Below are positions 1-10,730 of a stretch of 64,000 nucleotides of DNA, piece after piece. Source of the DNA: Elephas maximus indicus (lineage: Eukaryota > Chordata > Mammalia > Proboscidea > Elephantidae); assembly GCF_024166365.1 (NCBI RefSeq), contig NC_064834.1, positions 53,424,001-53,488,000 of the forward strand, read 5' to 3'. Positions within the stretch are counted from its first letter, which is position 1. Every line of letters starts with the position of its first letter. Position numbers and translations under genes: made by a program. The notes below the pieces were generated by a model. That model searched no databases and was not told the DNA's origin. It saw only the letters and a list, made by a program, of their open reading frames with translations.

Positions 1-607
1 ATGTTGGTGTTATTTGCTGAGATTGGAAAGACTGAGAGGGCATGAACCAAAGCTCCATTTTTAACATGTTAAGTTTGAGAATCCATTGCAGGTCCACACG
101 GAGATGTCAAATAGGAAACTGGATGTATGAGTCTTGGAGCTCATAGAAGAGTTCTGGGAATACAAACTTGAGAATCCTCTGCATATAGGTGAAGTCATGG
201 AATTGGGTGTTATTTGAAGAGGCTCAGGTCAAGCCACGGGGCCTTCTATTGAGAAGGATGAATCTGCAAGGAAGGGCTGAGCGAGGGTACCCCAAAAAAG
301 TAGGAGGAAAACCTTGAGTATGACACACTGGAGGGTAAGAGAGGAAAGTTTTGAGATGGAGCAGCTGCCAACATTCAGATTCCAGCCAGTGCTAAGACAG
401 AATGATCTCAATACCGAGCGGCTGTTTTTTTCTGGATCCCATCTGTGTGCCCTGGCTCTGAGGCACTTCTCACCCCCTAGCAATTCTCAGTCTCAGACTT
501 CAACTTCTATCTCTTAAGCCGGATTCTTCCCTAAAAGATGGAGACTGTCCCTATGCCTGATCCAGTTATATATACATACTCATGCTCATTCATCTAATCA
601 TGCAATT
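1..607. other. Intergenic, nothing recognised
   Basis: No exon, RNA gene or transposon recognised. Confidence 0.5.
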
Positions 608-1465
608 ACTTTTTTTTTCAAATTGAAAAAATAATTTTAATAAGAATTTTTTGTATGTCTATCACACAGCATTTGCCAGTTCAACATTTTACAGGTACAA
701 CTTACTGACAGCAATGACGATAACGGGTTGTGCAACCCTATCCTTAATCTATGCAATATTTCCATCACCATTAACCTCCCTTCCCCGCCCCCGCTCCCCG
801 GCCGCCCCTGGTAAACACTAATAAATGTTATTCTCTATACATTTGCCTTTTCTTGTCTTTTTATATAAGTGAGGTTATACAATATTTGTCCTTTTGTGAT
901 TGACTTATTTCACACAGCATTATTTATTTTTATTTTATTTTTGTTGTTATTGAGAATATATACAGCAAAACATACATCAATTCAATAGTTTCTACATATA
1001 CAATTCAGTGACATTGATTGTAATCTTTGAGTTGTACAAACATTCTCACCTTCCTTCTGTGAGTTGTTCCCCCTCCATTAACATAAACTCACTGCCCCCT
1101 AAGGTTTCTACCATATCTTTCGAGGTGCTGTGGTCAATTTGGTCCCATATCGATAGTTTTTAAAAGAGCATAATGCTCAAGGCAGACTTTTTTACTGGTT
1201 AAGCTAAAGTATTGTTTGGTTTTAAGAAGACTTCAGGGGATATTTTTGGTTTAAGGTTTAAAGATTATCTTAGGGCAATAGTTTCAGGGGAAGGATTCCA
1301 TGAAAATTTGAAATTCTGTTCTGTATTTTCCCCGTTTTGATCAAGATTTTTCTATAGAATCTTTGATCAATATGTTCAGTAATGGTAGCGGGGCACCATC
1401 CAGTTCTTCCAGTCTCATGGCAAAGGAGGCAGTTGTTCATGGAGGCAATTAACCACATATCATAC
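608..1465 (-). mobile_element. L1 3' UTR pieces
   Basis: Minus orientation, two T-led blocks (from about 608 and about 910). They contain the reverse complement of L1 3' UTR-type sequence (TATACAGCAAAACATACATC, TTGAGTTGTACAAACATTCTC). Family not certain. Confidence 0.6.
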
Positions 1466-2811
1466 AATTACTTATTGAATGTCTATTATGTGCCAGGCCC
1501 TGGAGACAGGAAACAAGACCTAGTCCAGGTACTCAAGGTGTCCTCAGGTACTTACAGTATGTTGGAGATGACAGGCAAATAATCACTTAATACATGGTTA
1601 CAAACTGAAAAGTGCCATGAAGGAAAAGCAGAAGGCACCATGACAGCCTGCCACAGTATCACCTTGTTTAGATTATAAGTGACATGCACAGAATGCATTC
1701 TTCACACATGGATATTTACTGTACCCCAGGGTCACCCTGAATGGACATTGGGAAACTGGGTCTAGTCTTGATCCTGCTACAAACTCACTGGGTGGCTTTG
1801 AGTAAGTCCTCTTCTCTCTTTGGGCCGGTTTATCTTCTATAAAATTTTAAGGCTGAGGGGTAGACTAGATCACAGGTTCTTAACCTAGGGCCCATGGATG
1901 CTTCAAGGATACATAATGCTCCTAAAAATATATGGAAAATATTACATCTTTTTTCCTTCTGGACAGTGGCCCACAGATTTCATCAGAAATTTAAGAGGAT
2001 CAAAGAAACTCAAGGACTAGAAAAGCAGATGGCTCTGTGATGATGTAAGCAGGGAACACAGATGACAAAATGATGGACTCTGGGAGTAAGTTTTTTCTTC
2101 TTGGACACTATACTTCTCCCTTGGCAATGTGTACAGTGGGGGAGGAAAGGGCCTAATCCTCCTTCTGCAGATGATGCTTAGTCACCATATAATGGTACCC
2201 CAGAGGACCATTGGTGGTCCCTCTCCAGGAGCCAAATGAAGAAAGATTCCCACCCCGTATAGGAAATCTCTATCACCCTTTGTGTCACTAGCCCCATGGT
2301 AATCTGTCCTGGGTCCATCCCATATGCTCTCTCCATCATTCCTGAGTGGGATGTAGGCACAAATGCACATCCATACTAGAGGCAAGGTTGGGATATTTAC
2401 ACAGAGGAACTTTCACTAGAAACTAAAAGGTACCCTTCCTCAAAAGAAAGCACTTTGAGATTAAGAAGTCTGCAGAGTCGAAATTCTTGATTCAACTTGT
2501 AAGAATGTCTAGCCAAATGACAGCTTGCTTGGCATAGTCTTTGGGATATTAATGTTCCTTGTCTCCTCACAGGATAGGAAACAAAAATACTCTGATTTGA
2601 GTGGGCAGGAAATTCCCATGGGGGTTTCTCTGAAGTCAGATGAGTTTCCAACTTTCCAGAACCTGTGTCTCAATCTACCAATGTATGGCCAGACTATGGC
2701 TCCCCTGGAGACAGAGGAACTTCCCTGGGGACCTATGAGGCTGCAAGTGCAGGAGTCAGGAGCTGTGTGTTACATGTGGAGTGGGAGGAACAAAAAGGCA
2801 GAGACAGCAGC
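1466..2811. other. Intergenic region downstream of KCNIP2
   Basis: A piece at about 1470-1640 resembles the L2/MIR 3' end (TTATGTGCCAGGCCCTGGAG). Otherwise nothing is recognised. The short reading frames are chance. Confidence 0.5.
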
Positions 2812-2814
2812 CTG

Positions 2815-4200
2815 TGCATAGCCATTGTGTTTTATTGGATCTGGTGTATCTCTTATTTTACAAAATATACAGAAGAGCCAAAAACGCAAAACAGCCAACA
2901 GTGTTCTGATGGGAAAAGGGGGTTCTCTCCCTCAGACCCTGGCTGGCTGGGAGGGTGACTGAATGGGACAAGCAGGTATATTAAGGGTGGCAGCATGGCA
3001 GGAGTGCTGACAATGAGATGGGACCTGGGTTATATGGTCCCTGCCCTCTAAGTGTGCTCAAGGGCATCTCTGGGCAGATTCAGTAGAGCAAGAGGAAACC
3101 CTAGCTGGGAACTGAGGAGGTCATGTAGGGTTTGGGAATGGAGCCTGGGTTGATCAAAGATTCTAATGAATGCATCCACACCTGGGTTCAGATGCTATGC
3201 CTGCTTCCCTCCTCCTCCTTCCTTCTAAAGCATTCACTGGGGGAAGAGATAGAAACCCAAGTTCAGGAAGGTCCCTGACTCACTCCATGCCTCCAAATCT
3301 AGAGGCCATGGTAAATGAAAATATAGAGCAACTAAAATGGGTGATGAGCAGAGAGGGTAGGCTGAAACTTCAGCAGGCATCAGCAAGGACATCGCCCCAC
3401 ACATATTCCTTTGCCATCGCCACCACAACACCACCAGGAAGGAAGGAGAGGAAGGAATTTCAGGAATGAGCCAAACATCAGGATCTCAGGCTTTCCTCTA
3501 CCGAAGAGGATATGGAAAACTTCTGGAGCACTTCCAAGGAGACAGGGTCTTCTGAAGAGCCTGGAAACTCATATTCCGATAGTCTGGGGGAGTGGGGCTT
3601 TGGCCTAGTATGTCTTAGCTCTCACTGATGATCAACCCAGGTCTTTCTGCCCTCTATCCCAGCCACCTCCTAGGACCTAGCCACTGGCCCAAGCCCAGGA
3701 CTCTTCCTTCTACATTCTTGTTCCTCCTCTCACAGGGCTTTCAAAGGCTGGTCTCAAAGGCCAGCCAGTACCAAGAAAAGATCATCCTCTCTGAGAAGGG
3801 AGTATTAGGGGAAATGTTTATGAGATCAGGGATGAGGGGAGCACCATAGCAGGAGACATTCTGTCTAGTGTCATGGTTTCTACAGTGGGGGTGGGAGCTG
3901 GGGGGACCACTCATTTCCTACAGCAAGGGTGCCCTCAGCACATGGGTATCAGGTGGGAAGGGGGTCGGAGTTGTTGGGAGTTCTAGACCCTGGGCAGCAT
4001 CTCCTAGATGTAGTCTGCCCACTCCCCGGCCCCCTCAGCTTCAGTGACCTGGGCTACTGTATTCCCAGGCTCTTGGTGCCCTACAGCCCCCAGGACAGGG
4101 CTAGGGTGGGGACAGACCTGGGAAGAGATGGGTGAGGTCCACCTGGACAAGGGCTAGAGCTTGGTCCCCCCAGGACACACTGACCCCCTCTCCTGGGGAA
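2815..4200 (-). other. KCNIP2: KCNIP2 3' untranslated region
   Basis: This single-copy-looking stretch runs from the TAG stop at 4203-4201 to the AATAAA at 2836-2831. I recognise no SINE or LINE in it. Purine-rich and pyrimidine-rich runs occur around 4265-4360. The boundaries are inferred from the polyadenylation signal. Confidence 0.6.
2831..2836 (-). terminator. KCNIP2: KCNIP2 polyadenylation signal AATAAA
   Basis: TTTATT on the plus strand reads AATAAA on the minus strand. It lies about 1.37 kb after the stop codon and is the only obvious canonical signal I found there. Cleavage is expected near 2810-2820. Assignment to this gene rests on position only. Confidence 0.6.
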
Positions 4201-4248
4201 CTAGATGACATTGTCAAAGAGCTGCATGGACCTCATGATGTTCTCATC
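4201..4248 (-). CDS. KCNIP2: KCNIP2 last coding exon, residues 256-270
   Basis: Encodes DENIMRSMQLFDNVI then TAG. This C-terminal tail is diagnostic for the KChIP family: the terminal helix sits in the hydrophobic groove and is displaced when Kv4 binds. The acceptor is a clean cag at 4251-4249, and the exon starts in phase 0. The FDN near the end, rather than FEN, is what I remember of KChIP2 as against KChIP3 and KChIP4. Confidence 0.96.
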   Translation of the reverse strand, partial: DENIMRSMQLFDNVI

Positions 4249-4563
4249 CTGTGGCCATGGTGTCAAGGAGGCAGATTGGAGAGAGAGAAAGAGAAAGAGC
4301 TTGTCAGAGACAGGGAGAGGGACACTGAATCAGAGATGGGGACATTCAGAGATAGAAAGGCAGAGAGGAGGGAGATGCCCAGAAAGACCTGAGGTGGGGA
4401 AGGGGGCAGGCTTCTCCTAGTTGTGAAGGAACAGGGGAGGAACAGGATTAGGTTGTGGGGGTGAGCTGAGGAGGCTATACTCTGCCCAAAGGAAACTTCC
4501 CCTTCATCCCTGAATCAGGCCCTGAGTCTAGACCAGGGAAGTGTGGAGTGTAGGGTCCTGTAC

Positions 4564-4626
4564 CTTTTGACAAGACTCAATGAATTCCTCAATGGTCACC
4601 ACACCATCCTTGTTTCTATCCATCTT
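4564..4626 (-). CDS. KCNIP2: KCNIP2 exon encoding EF-hand 4, residues 235-255
   Basis: The 63-bp exon (21 codons, phase 0 at both ends) encodes [21 protein letters not shown]. It contains the complete EF4 loop at residues 237-248, with D, N, D, the position-6 glycine and the position-12 glutamate all present, so it should bind calcium. Acceptor acag and donor gtacag are both intact. Confidence 0.96.
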
Positions 4627-4762
4627 CTGTAAGAAGGTGGTCAGATAGGAGAACAGGAGGGACGACAGGAGAAAGGTAGGCAGAACTTAGGTAAGTTACC
4701 TGCTAGGACCGTGTCTCTTTCCTTTTACTTCAAGACCCTCCCGCCTACCCAGTTCCAGGCAC

Positions 4763-4867
4763 CTGAAAAAAGTTCTCCACATGTTCCCTTGGGGCCTCCT
4801 CCCGGAGTGCAGGATAGGTGTACTTGCCCATCATGTCATAGATGGATTTCATGATGTCAAGCATTTC
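4763..4867 (-). CDS. KCNIP2: KCNIP2 exon, residues 200-234
   Basis: The 105-bp exon (35 codons, phase 0 at both ends) starts with the position-12 glutamate of the EF3 loop. It continues through [14 protein letters not shown], the exiting helix of EF3 and the linker to EF4, and ends in ENFFQ. Acceptor cag at 4870-4868, donor gtgcct. The helix is close to identical across KChIPs. Confidence 0.95.
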
Positions 4868-5047
4868 CTGTTAGGCCAAGAGAGAAAAGGATCCATCCTC
4901 AGAGCCTCCAGCCTCCAAATCAGGAGGTCTGGAGCCTAGAGCAGACCTCACCCGTTGCTGTTGATGCATATATGGGTCGTGTTTCCTTCCCATGGGCCTT
5001 TTGCACCCCACATACACACAGTCCCCAGGCCTTCAATTGTTCCACAC

Positions 5048-5155
5048 CTCCTTGGTGATGCAACCATCCTTGTTGAGGTCATACAAGTTGAAAGCCCAGT
5101 TTAGCCTGTCGTCTATGGTTCCTCGAAGAATCACCGACAAACCAGCCACGAAGTC
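5048..5155 (-). CDS. KCNIP2: KCNIP2 exon with EF-hand 3 loop, residues 164-199
   Basis: The 108-bp exon (36 codons, phase 0) supplies the last residue of EF2 (D164), the connecting helix [13 protein letters not shown], and EF3 residues 189-199 with loop [11 protein letters not shown]. The calcium ligands at loop positions 1, 3, 5 and 12 are intact; position 12 comes from the next exon. Acceptor ctag, donor gtgtgg. Confidence 0.95.
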
Positions 5156-5282
5156 CTAGGAAAGAGGCAGGGGGAGCTATCTTCAGGTACCCTTCAACCA
5201 ACCCATCTCTGTGTTTGGTCTGGAAATCCTGGCCCTGAAGCCCCAGGAAACAGGTTTCCCTAGCCCACCTCTCCCAGCTCAC

Positions 5283-5353
5283 CTCAAAACTGACCGAGCC
5301 ATCGTGGTTGGTGTCAAAGGCATTGAAGAGAAAAGTGGCATAGGTGCTGGAGT
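5283..5353 (-). CDS. KCNIP2: KCNIP2 exon with EF-hand 2 loop, residues 140-163
   Basis: The 71-bp exon starts in phase 1 and ends in phase 0. It encodes [13 protein letters not shown] followed by the EF2 loop [11 protein letters not shown] at 153-163; the twelfth residue, D164, lies in the next exon. An aspartate at position 12 is the known KChIP pattern that favours magnesium over calcium in this hand. Acceptor acag, donor gtgagc. Confidence 0.95.
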
Positions 5354-5530
5354 CTGTAGGATGAGTGTGGAGAATTAAGCTTAGCTTTCAGACAGGAGAG
5401 GTCTTCCTACCTCTGTGGGGCTCCTCAAGCCCTCCTCTCATCACCTTGGCATTCTTAGCCCCTCCAGAACCCTCTCTCCCACTTGGCCTAGAAATGGACA
5501 GCTACATCCCCTCCGGCCTTGCCACCTCAC

Positions 5531-5600
5531 CTCCTTGAGGAAAGAACTGGGAGTAAATCTGCTTGAAGTTCTCCTCATTGACAATTCCACTTGGACATTC
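5531..5600 (-). CDS. KCNIP2: KCNIP2 exon with degenerate EF-hand 1, residues 117-139
   Basis: The 70-bp exon (phase 0 to phase 1) encodes [20 protein letters not shown] then PQG. This is the first EF-hand. The CPSG sequence where calcium ligands would be makes it non-binding, as in other neuronal calcium sensor proteins, so this is a family feature and not damage. Acceptor cccag, donor gtgagg. Confidence 0.95.
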
Positions 5601-5958
5601 CTGGGGGGAGGCAGACCAGGCTGAAGGCAGACAAAATTGCCTTCCACTCACCCCCCACCTTTCAGGTCTAGAGATTCCCAGAGACAGGGAAAATCTTCAT
5701 GTCTCTAGGGGACCCACCACACAGTTCTTCTAATAGGAGGCAAGACTTCTCCCCATTGCACAAATAAAAAACTAAACTGCCAATCTATAGGCTCCGCCTC
5801 TTGCTGGCCCCATCCTTTTCGAAAAGGCCACATCCAGTAGCTTAGTCTGGGGGCCTTCCCTGCCCCTCCCTTCCCCCTCACCGTTTCTGAGAAACTCTGG
5901 ATAAGCTCCCCCCCACCCCATCCCAACCCTCCCCCAGTTCTGCCTTGCTTGTACTCAC

Positions 5959-6083
5959 GTTCTTGAAGCCCCTGTACAGCACCTGCAACTCCTTGCGCGT
6001 GAACTTGGTTTGCTCCTGCAGCTGCTCCAGACCCTCGGGCCGGTGACATACAGTGGACAGTTCAAACTCATCCTCCACGCTGT
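5959..6083 (-). CDS. KCNIP2: KCNIP2 first shared core exon, residues 75-116
   Basis: The 125-bp exon starts in phase 1 and ends in phase 0. It begins [20 protein letters not shown] and ends in [10 protein letters not shown], the helix leading into EF1. All alternative first exons and both cassette exons can join directly to this exon, because the incoming G plus AC gives the aspartate codon in each case. It therefore marks where the variable N-terminus ends. Acceptor gcag, donor gtgagt. Confidence 0.96.
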
Positions 6084-6778
6084 CTGCGGGAGGCGGTGGG
6101 AGGGGGGGGACAGCCGCGCCTCAGGCCCAGCCCCCACACACCCTCCTCAAATTTATCGACCCATCCATCCCCTCACTCTCCAACACCGGAGACCAGTCTG
6201 CCTGTTCCCTGGACCCAGGGCCAAAGACATCAAGGCAAAGAGAAAAGGCGCTGGTCAGCTTCAAGGTCTATCGGTGGGCCTGGCCCTAGGCCAGGCCTGG
6301 CGCCAGAGCCAGGAGTTTGACTCGACGCTCACCCCTGGACCCCTGATCCCTGGATGGAGGGGATGGCCCCCTGTCCCATCTTTGTCCCAGAAGAAGAGGA
6401 ACAAGACGAGAGGACTGAAGAGCGGATGTCTGGGAGTCCGAGCTCCAGGCCTTTCCAGATCTCCTCAGAACCCCGCAACTCTAGCCTTGCCCTTCGCAGA
6501 GCCTCCTCCTCCAGACAAGCCCCCACCACCCCACTCCAGCCCCAGTCATGCCCCACCCAGCCCCAGCCATGCCCCGCCCAGCTCCAGCCAAGCCCCGCCC
6601 AGCTCCAGCCAAGCCCCGGCCAGATTCCTGCCTTGCACTGGCCTCTGGAGAAGCCAAAGTGAGGGCTCCACCCCCGGCCTCATATCAGCCCCACCCCAGC
6701 CCCCAACATTTAGTCCCCAGGCAAGTGCCCCCACCAGGTGCTCCCGAAGCCCCCGCCCCCACCAGGAGAGTAAGTCAC
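6084..6778 (-). other. KCNIP2: KCNIP2 intron between cassette exon 3 and core exon 4
   Basis: A 695-bp GC-rich intron containing the 21-bp minisatellite. A long open stretch on the plus strand exists here only because of the proline-rich, C-rich composition. No exon or transposon was recognised. Confidence 0.7.
6537..6620. repeat. 21-bp minisatellite, four units
   Basis: Four tandem units of the form CAGCYCCAGYCAWGCCCCRCC (written here as its consensus over 21 positions) run without gaps at 6537-6557, 6558-6578, 6579-6599 and 6600-6620. They differ at only a few bases. The array lies in the KCNIP2 intron between the 54-bp cassette exon and the core exon. Confidence 0.9.
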
Positions 6779-6832
6779 CTGGGTCCAGCGGGCGGGGTCT
6801 GTGGGGGCGGAGGGAGGCTGGGGCGGCTAATG
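6779..6832 (-). CDS. KCNIP2: KCNIP2 cassette exon 3, residues 57-74
   Basis: The 54-bp exon, phase 1 at both ends, encodes the 18-residue proline- and arginine-rich segment LAAPASLRPHRPRPLDP preceded by a threonine whose codon is split with exon 2. It has no known fold. Its skipping gives the 252-residue isoform known from human and rodents. Acceptor ttcag at 6837-6833, donor gtgact. Confidence 0.93.
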
Positions 6833-7705
6833 CTGAAGGGAGCGAATTGTCACCGAGAAAGCGGAAGACCTGGGCAACTGCAGACACACACCTCGCCACT
6901 CACGCTCAGCACTTCTCACAGACAAGAGTGTTATAATGCACACGCCCCAGCCCCGCGCACAAAGGCACACATAACGAGCACAGACATACACGAAACGGAC
7001 CCCACGCACCCATACTTGCAAGACTCACACCCCTCCTTTTCCTAAATCTACTCTTGTGTGGGACCCAGCGGCATCAAACATAACGATACGCTCAAATAAT
7101 TACAAAACGGGCCTTCATAGCTTGCAAAATGCAGTATGGTCTTCTGAAGTGGGCAAGGCCCGGCTGAGAAGCCTGAGATCTAGAGACAAAGCGAGGTCAC
7201 GCAATTCGAAGTCACTCAACTGGGGGCCAGACTGGGACTAGAAAATCCAGGTATCCTGGCTTTTGGAGGAAGGCGGGCTCCGTCCTCTACACTTGCATCC
7301 GTCCTACTGGCTACATACACCTCGAGGCCCAGAACGTACCCAAGGGGGGGCGGCCACACAAGAGTCAGAGACGCTAGCCCAGCTAAGCCACGCACAGGAC
7401 CTCGCAGACTCCTGGTCCCGCCCCCGCCACACTGACCACACCCACACAGGCTCAGACCTCAGCCCTGCCACGCTGGCCACGCGCAAACACGCGGTCCCTC
7501 CAGATTCGTAGATCCGGTGACGCCCAGACACTCCGGCCCTGTCCCCAAACTGACCTCTCCTACACATTCCTGTCTCCTCTGTGCACAGTAACCTACGCAC
7601 CCTCACACTCCGGCTGGGCCAGCGCTGTCCCCAACCCCTCCACACTGGCCACGCCCACACGCACTCGGGCCCCGCCCCCGGAAGCAGCACAGGAGAGGCA
7701 CTTGC
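6833..7705 (-). other. KCNIP2: KCNIP2 intron between cassette exons 2 and 3, CA-rich on plus strand
   Basis: An 873-bp intron that starts with the GC donor. The plus strand is rich in CACAC and ACACAC words at about 6885-7060 and 7310-7500, so the pre-mRNA is rich in UG. I recognise no transposon or exon. Confidence 0.65.
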
Positions 7706-7801
7706 TTTCACTGACTGAGGGCAGGGCTTGGGGCCCGCAGCAAGGCAGCAGCTTGAGGAACCGCTGCTTCAGCGCTTTTTTAGTGGGGCCTGGAGGGTGG
7801 C
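7706..7801 (-). CDS. KCNIP2: KCNIP2 cassette exon 2 with palmitoylation cysteines, residues 25-56
   Basis: The 96-bp exon, phase 1 at both ends, encodes [19 protein letters not shown] followed by [13 protein letters not shown]. Cys45 and Cys46 are the pair reported to be palmitoylated in KChIP2 and needed for efficient plasma-membrane targeting of Kv4. The preceding [12 protein letters not shown] is a basic amphipathic stretch that should help membrane binding. The acceptor is cccag. The donor is GAAA|gcaagt, a GC rather than a GT donor with otherwise strong consensus. Skipping it together with exon 3 gives the 220-residue isoform. Confidence 0.94.
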
Positions 7802-10627
7802 CTGGGAAGAGAGAAGACCCCAGGAAGGCACATTAACCCCCACGGTCCCTCCGTCCCCTATCCCCTCCCCGCCAGTCACAAGCCAACCCCACTTGGGCGG
7901 AGGGCATTGAGGGGGGTGGGAGTGGAATGGCAGGGTAGCAGGGGGCCGGGTTAGGGAAGCCCAGTGGGTCTCACTAGTGTGGGAAGTCCATCAAAGCGGC
8001 TTCTGCCGCTGGTATAATGGGACGCAGCCTGAGGACAGCAGGACGGCCAGAAGCCAGGGGCGGTAGGGGTGAGGTCCAACCCAAGGGCTGCCTGGATAGG
8101 AACACTGCTCTCTCTCACACACACACAGTGACAGGAGTATATAGTGATACTCAAGTAGAATGATAAATCACAGATGGATGCCATACACTGACAGCTTGAT
8201 ACCCAGTAACTCACTCACACCTGATGGCTTAGGTAGGGCCCAAAACACGCACACACTTTGACCTAGCACTCGTTAACACAAACACATACTAACATGACCT
8301 AAGTAAAACATGATACATATAGGAATCCATACAGGCCATCTTACATAGTGCATGATCAAACCACACAACACACAATGACCCTGGAACATCATGACACAGT
8401 GTGTTAAGGACACTATGACACACACACTATGATCTCATAACATTATGACACACAAACCAGGGTCACCATGAAAATTACCCATACCATATTGTGACCTAGG
8501 TGCTCATGGCATCCACCTACCCGAGGCTGTACCTCATCCACAGAGCTTTTGTTTGTCCTCAGCACAATTACCTTTCCTTCCTGTAACCCTTCATTCCAAG
8601 GCACCCAGTATCTTTCTATCAGAGGAAAAGGGTCTGATCAGCTAACTCACCCACCCTAAAAGTGTCGGCCTTCCCAGCTTTCCCAGTATGGCTTGTTATT
8701 TGGAGGCAAAATGGTAGCATAACTTGAGGCAATAACAAACCTGTCTATCTCCTGGCTGCACCCAATCCCAGACTCCAAGACCTAGTGCCAAACCTGGCAC
8801 ACTGGCTAAAGGTGGTGTCATCCACTCTAGAAGAGACCCAACTTTAGCTGCAGGTAACTCCCCCACTTCAGACCCCATGCACACCCACCCTACCCTACCC
8901 AGCCAGGCCCTGCTCCCGGGGAGAGGTAACTTAATGACATCACCATCTTCCCTGCCCCTAAGCCGGTCCCCCAACCCCAGAAGATACAGAGAGGTGAGAG
9001 GGAGGCAGTGGGCCATGCTGGGCATTGGGGATCGATGTCAACCTGGCCGCAGGCCCAGGGCTCCATTAGTCTGGACTTTGGTTTCCCGACGCCCGAATTG
9101 CATCTGGGGCCTGGGGTGGTGTAGTCGCTGGTGGGTGGGAAGGGGGGGAAGCTTCAAGTGCCTCTTCCCCTAAGACCAACTACCTTCCTTCAGGACTTAG
9201 TCTTCTCTTGATTCTTCAGAAGGTAGTATAAAGGGGCTGCCTTCAGTCTACAGAATGCCTGGCTTTCTCTGGTGGCCTCTTTCCCCACCAAACAGTCTAA
9301 AGGGGATGGCAAGAACCCAGTTGATTTCACCTTCTTGGGACTGGATGAGAACAAACTCAGTCCAGCCTCCCGAGTTCATTTAGGTCCCAGTCCCTGCTCC
9401 CCACATACCCCAATAAATGCAACAGAGGGTGGAGGGTGGGCTAGTTTTCTGCTCTTACTAAACCTTAAAACAAGCAATTCCTGGACCTCTCCATGTCCCC
9501 AGCATCGTCCACATCTTTCCAGTTCTCCCAGGTGTCTACCCTGCAGCCCTCTAAGCATGGTTCTTGCCTGTCTCCCTGTCCTGGGTGGAACTGAGGAACA
9601 GCCATGCTATGGAGCTACACAGTTCTTGGTGTGAAGAAAAGGGGGAGGCCAACCTTTCCAGGGGAGGCAGAACATGGTCCCCTTTCCACTTGCAATATCA
9701 CTCAAAAGAGTTGACTTTGGGGTGTGGTGGGATGGGGAATTGATTTCCCACTTCCAATGTTAATGCCCTAGAGACCATTCTGCCCCCGGGTCCTGGGAGA
9801 AGCGAGGGGAGGCAAGGGGGCTTGAGAAGCAGGGTACCTGATCTGACGCACCCCCAACTGGAGCTGAGCTATAAATGTCTCCTTCACACTGTTCCCACTC
9901 TTGGCCTTCCAGACTTCACCTCCATCCCAAGCCTTGGGTGGAGCTGGTACATCCTCAGGAAGCTCTAGGAACAGCCACACACACAGCCTAAAACCAGTGA
10001 GGCTCAGCTACACACCCTGTCCCATTCAGATACGCTCCCATCCACCATCTCACAAGCCACACACACCCTGTCACTGTGACACATGTAGTCACATCCCTGT
10101 CACACAGACACACACACACAGTCACATACTTTGTCCTTTCTCACACACATGAACACACTGTCACACCCCTGTGTCTTTCACACACTGGGCCCCCACACAC
10201 CCTGTAACCTACCCCTGCATGCTTGGAGGTATGAAGAGCCACACACATCTTCGGAGCTGTCATGGGTCCTGGGCTCCAAAAGGGTCTCCCCAGAAATCTG
10301 GTATTATCTCAGGACCCCTGGAGCCTCCTCCCTCCACTCCAGATGCCCTTTCTTGTTTTAGGCCCCTCCTCATGTCCCCCAGATTCCCTCACCTTCTCAT
10401 CTCCACATCCATCCCCCCACTCTTCACCCCTCATCGCTTCCCCCAGACAGGGTCCCCCAGATCCTATTCTCAAGGCCCCTCCTCACCTCTTGGAGATGCC
10501 CCATTCCACCACTCTCCTGTTCACTCCTGCCACAGCCATGAGGGTATAGTAACCTCCTCCCCAGGCCTTCCCATAAAGGCAGGGCAGCTGTCCCTCCAGC
10601 CCACACACACTCAGACACCTGGATTAC
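7802..10627 (-). other. KCNIP2: KCNIP2 intron upstream of exon 2
   Basis: A 2.8-kb stretch with degenerate CA-rich blocks at about 8115-8470 and 10020-10210. There is one plus-strand TATAAA-like word near 9230. I found no coding exon with splice sites and family similarity, and no clear transposon. Confidence 0.6.
8100..8470. repeat. Degenerate CA-rich low-complexity block
   Basis: Short ACACAC runs mixed with repeated words such as ATGACACA, CACACAC and TATGACAC. It is not a clean tandem repeat. On the transcribed KCNIP2 strand it would be UG-rich. Confidence 0.6.
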
Positions 10628-10730
10628 CTTCCAAGGAGACGGGCTCAAAGAGGCCAAACTGCTCCAGGACCTTGACAAACAGAGCGAGGACCACGAGCAC
10701 AGCGACCATCTCCAGCCCTTCCAGGTTCAT
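10628..10730 (-). CDS. KCNIP2: KCNIP2 alternative first coding exon, transmembrane-type N-terminus
   Basis: ATG at 10730 opens 34 codons starting MNLEGLEMVAVLVVLALFVK and continuing VLEQFGLFEPVSLE, then a phase-1 donor gtaatc. It strongly resembles the start of KChIP4a (MNLEGLEM plus a hydrophobic helix), the segment that suppresses Kv4 fast inactivation and holds the protein in internal membranes. Transmembrane KChIP2x and KChIP3x forms with this type of exon are described in mammals. Spliced to 6083 it gives SLE-DSVEDEF in frame. The exon therefore needs its own promoter upstream of 10730. It is intact, with no stop or broken splice site. Confidence 0.9.

Noticed and set aside
6010-6936. 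Long open frame on the plus strand (308 codons)
   Set aside because: It overlaps KCNIP2 exons 3 and 4 in antisense and the minisatellite. Its protein is low-complexity proline- and serine-rich, as expected from C-rich DNA, and there is no start or splice context.
8115-8470. CRISPR-like or tandem array from repeated CACACAC and ATGACACA words
   Set aside because: Spacing is irregular and units are degenerate. It is low-complexity mammalian DNA.
9224-9634. TATAAA-like word followed by a 120-codon frame on the plus strand
   Set aside because: A single motif and a short frame with no recognisable protein. An antisense RNA is possible, but there is no sequence support for its ends.
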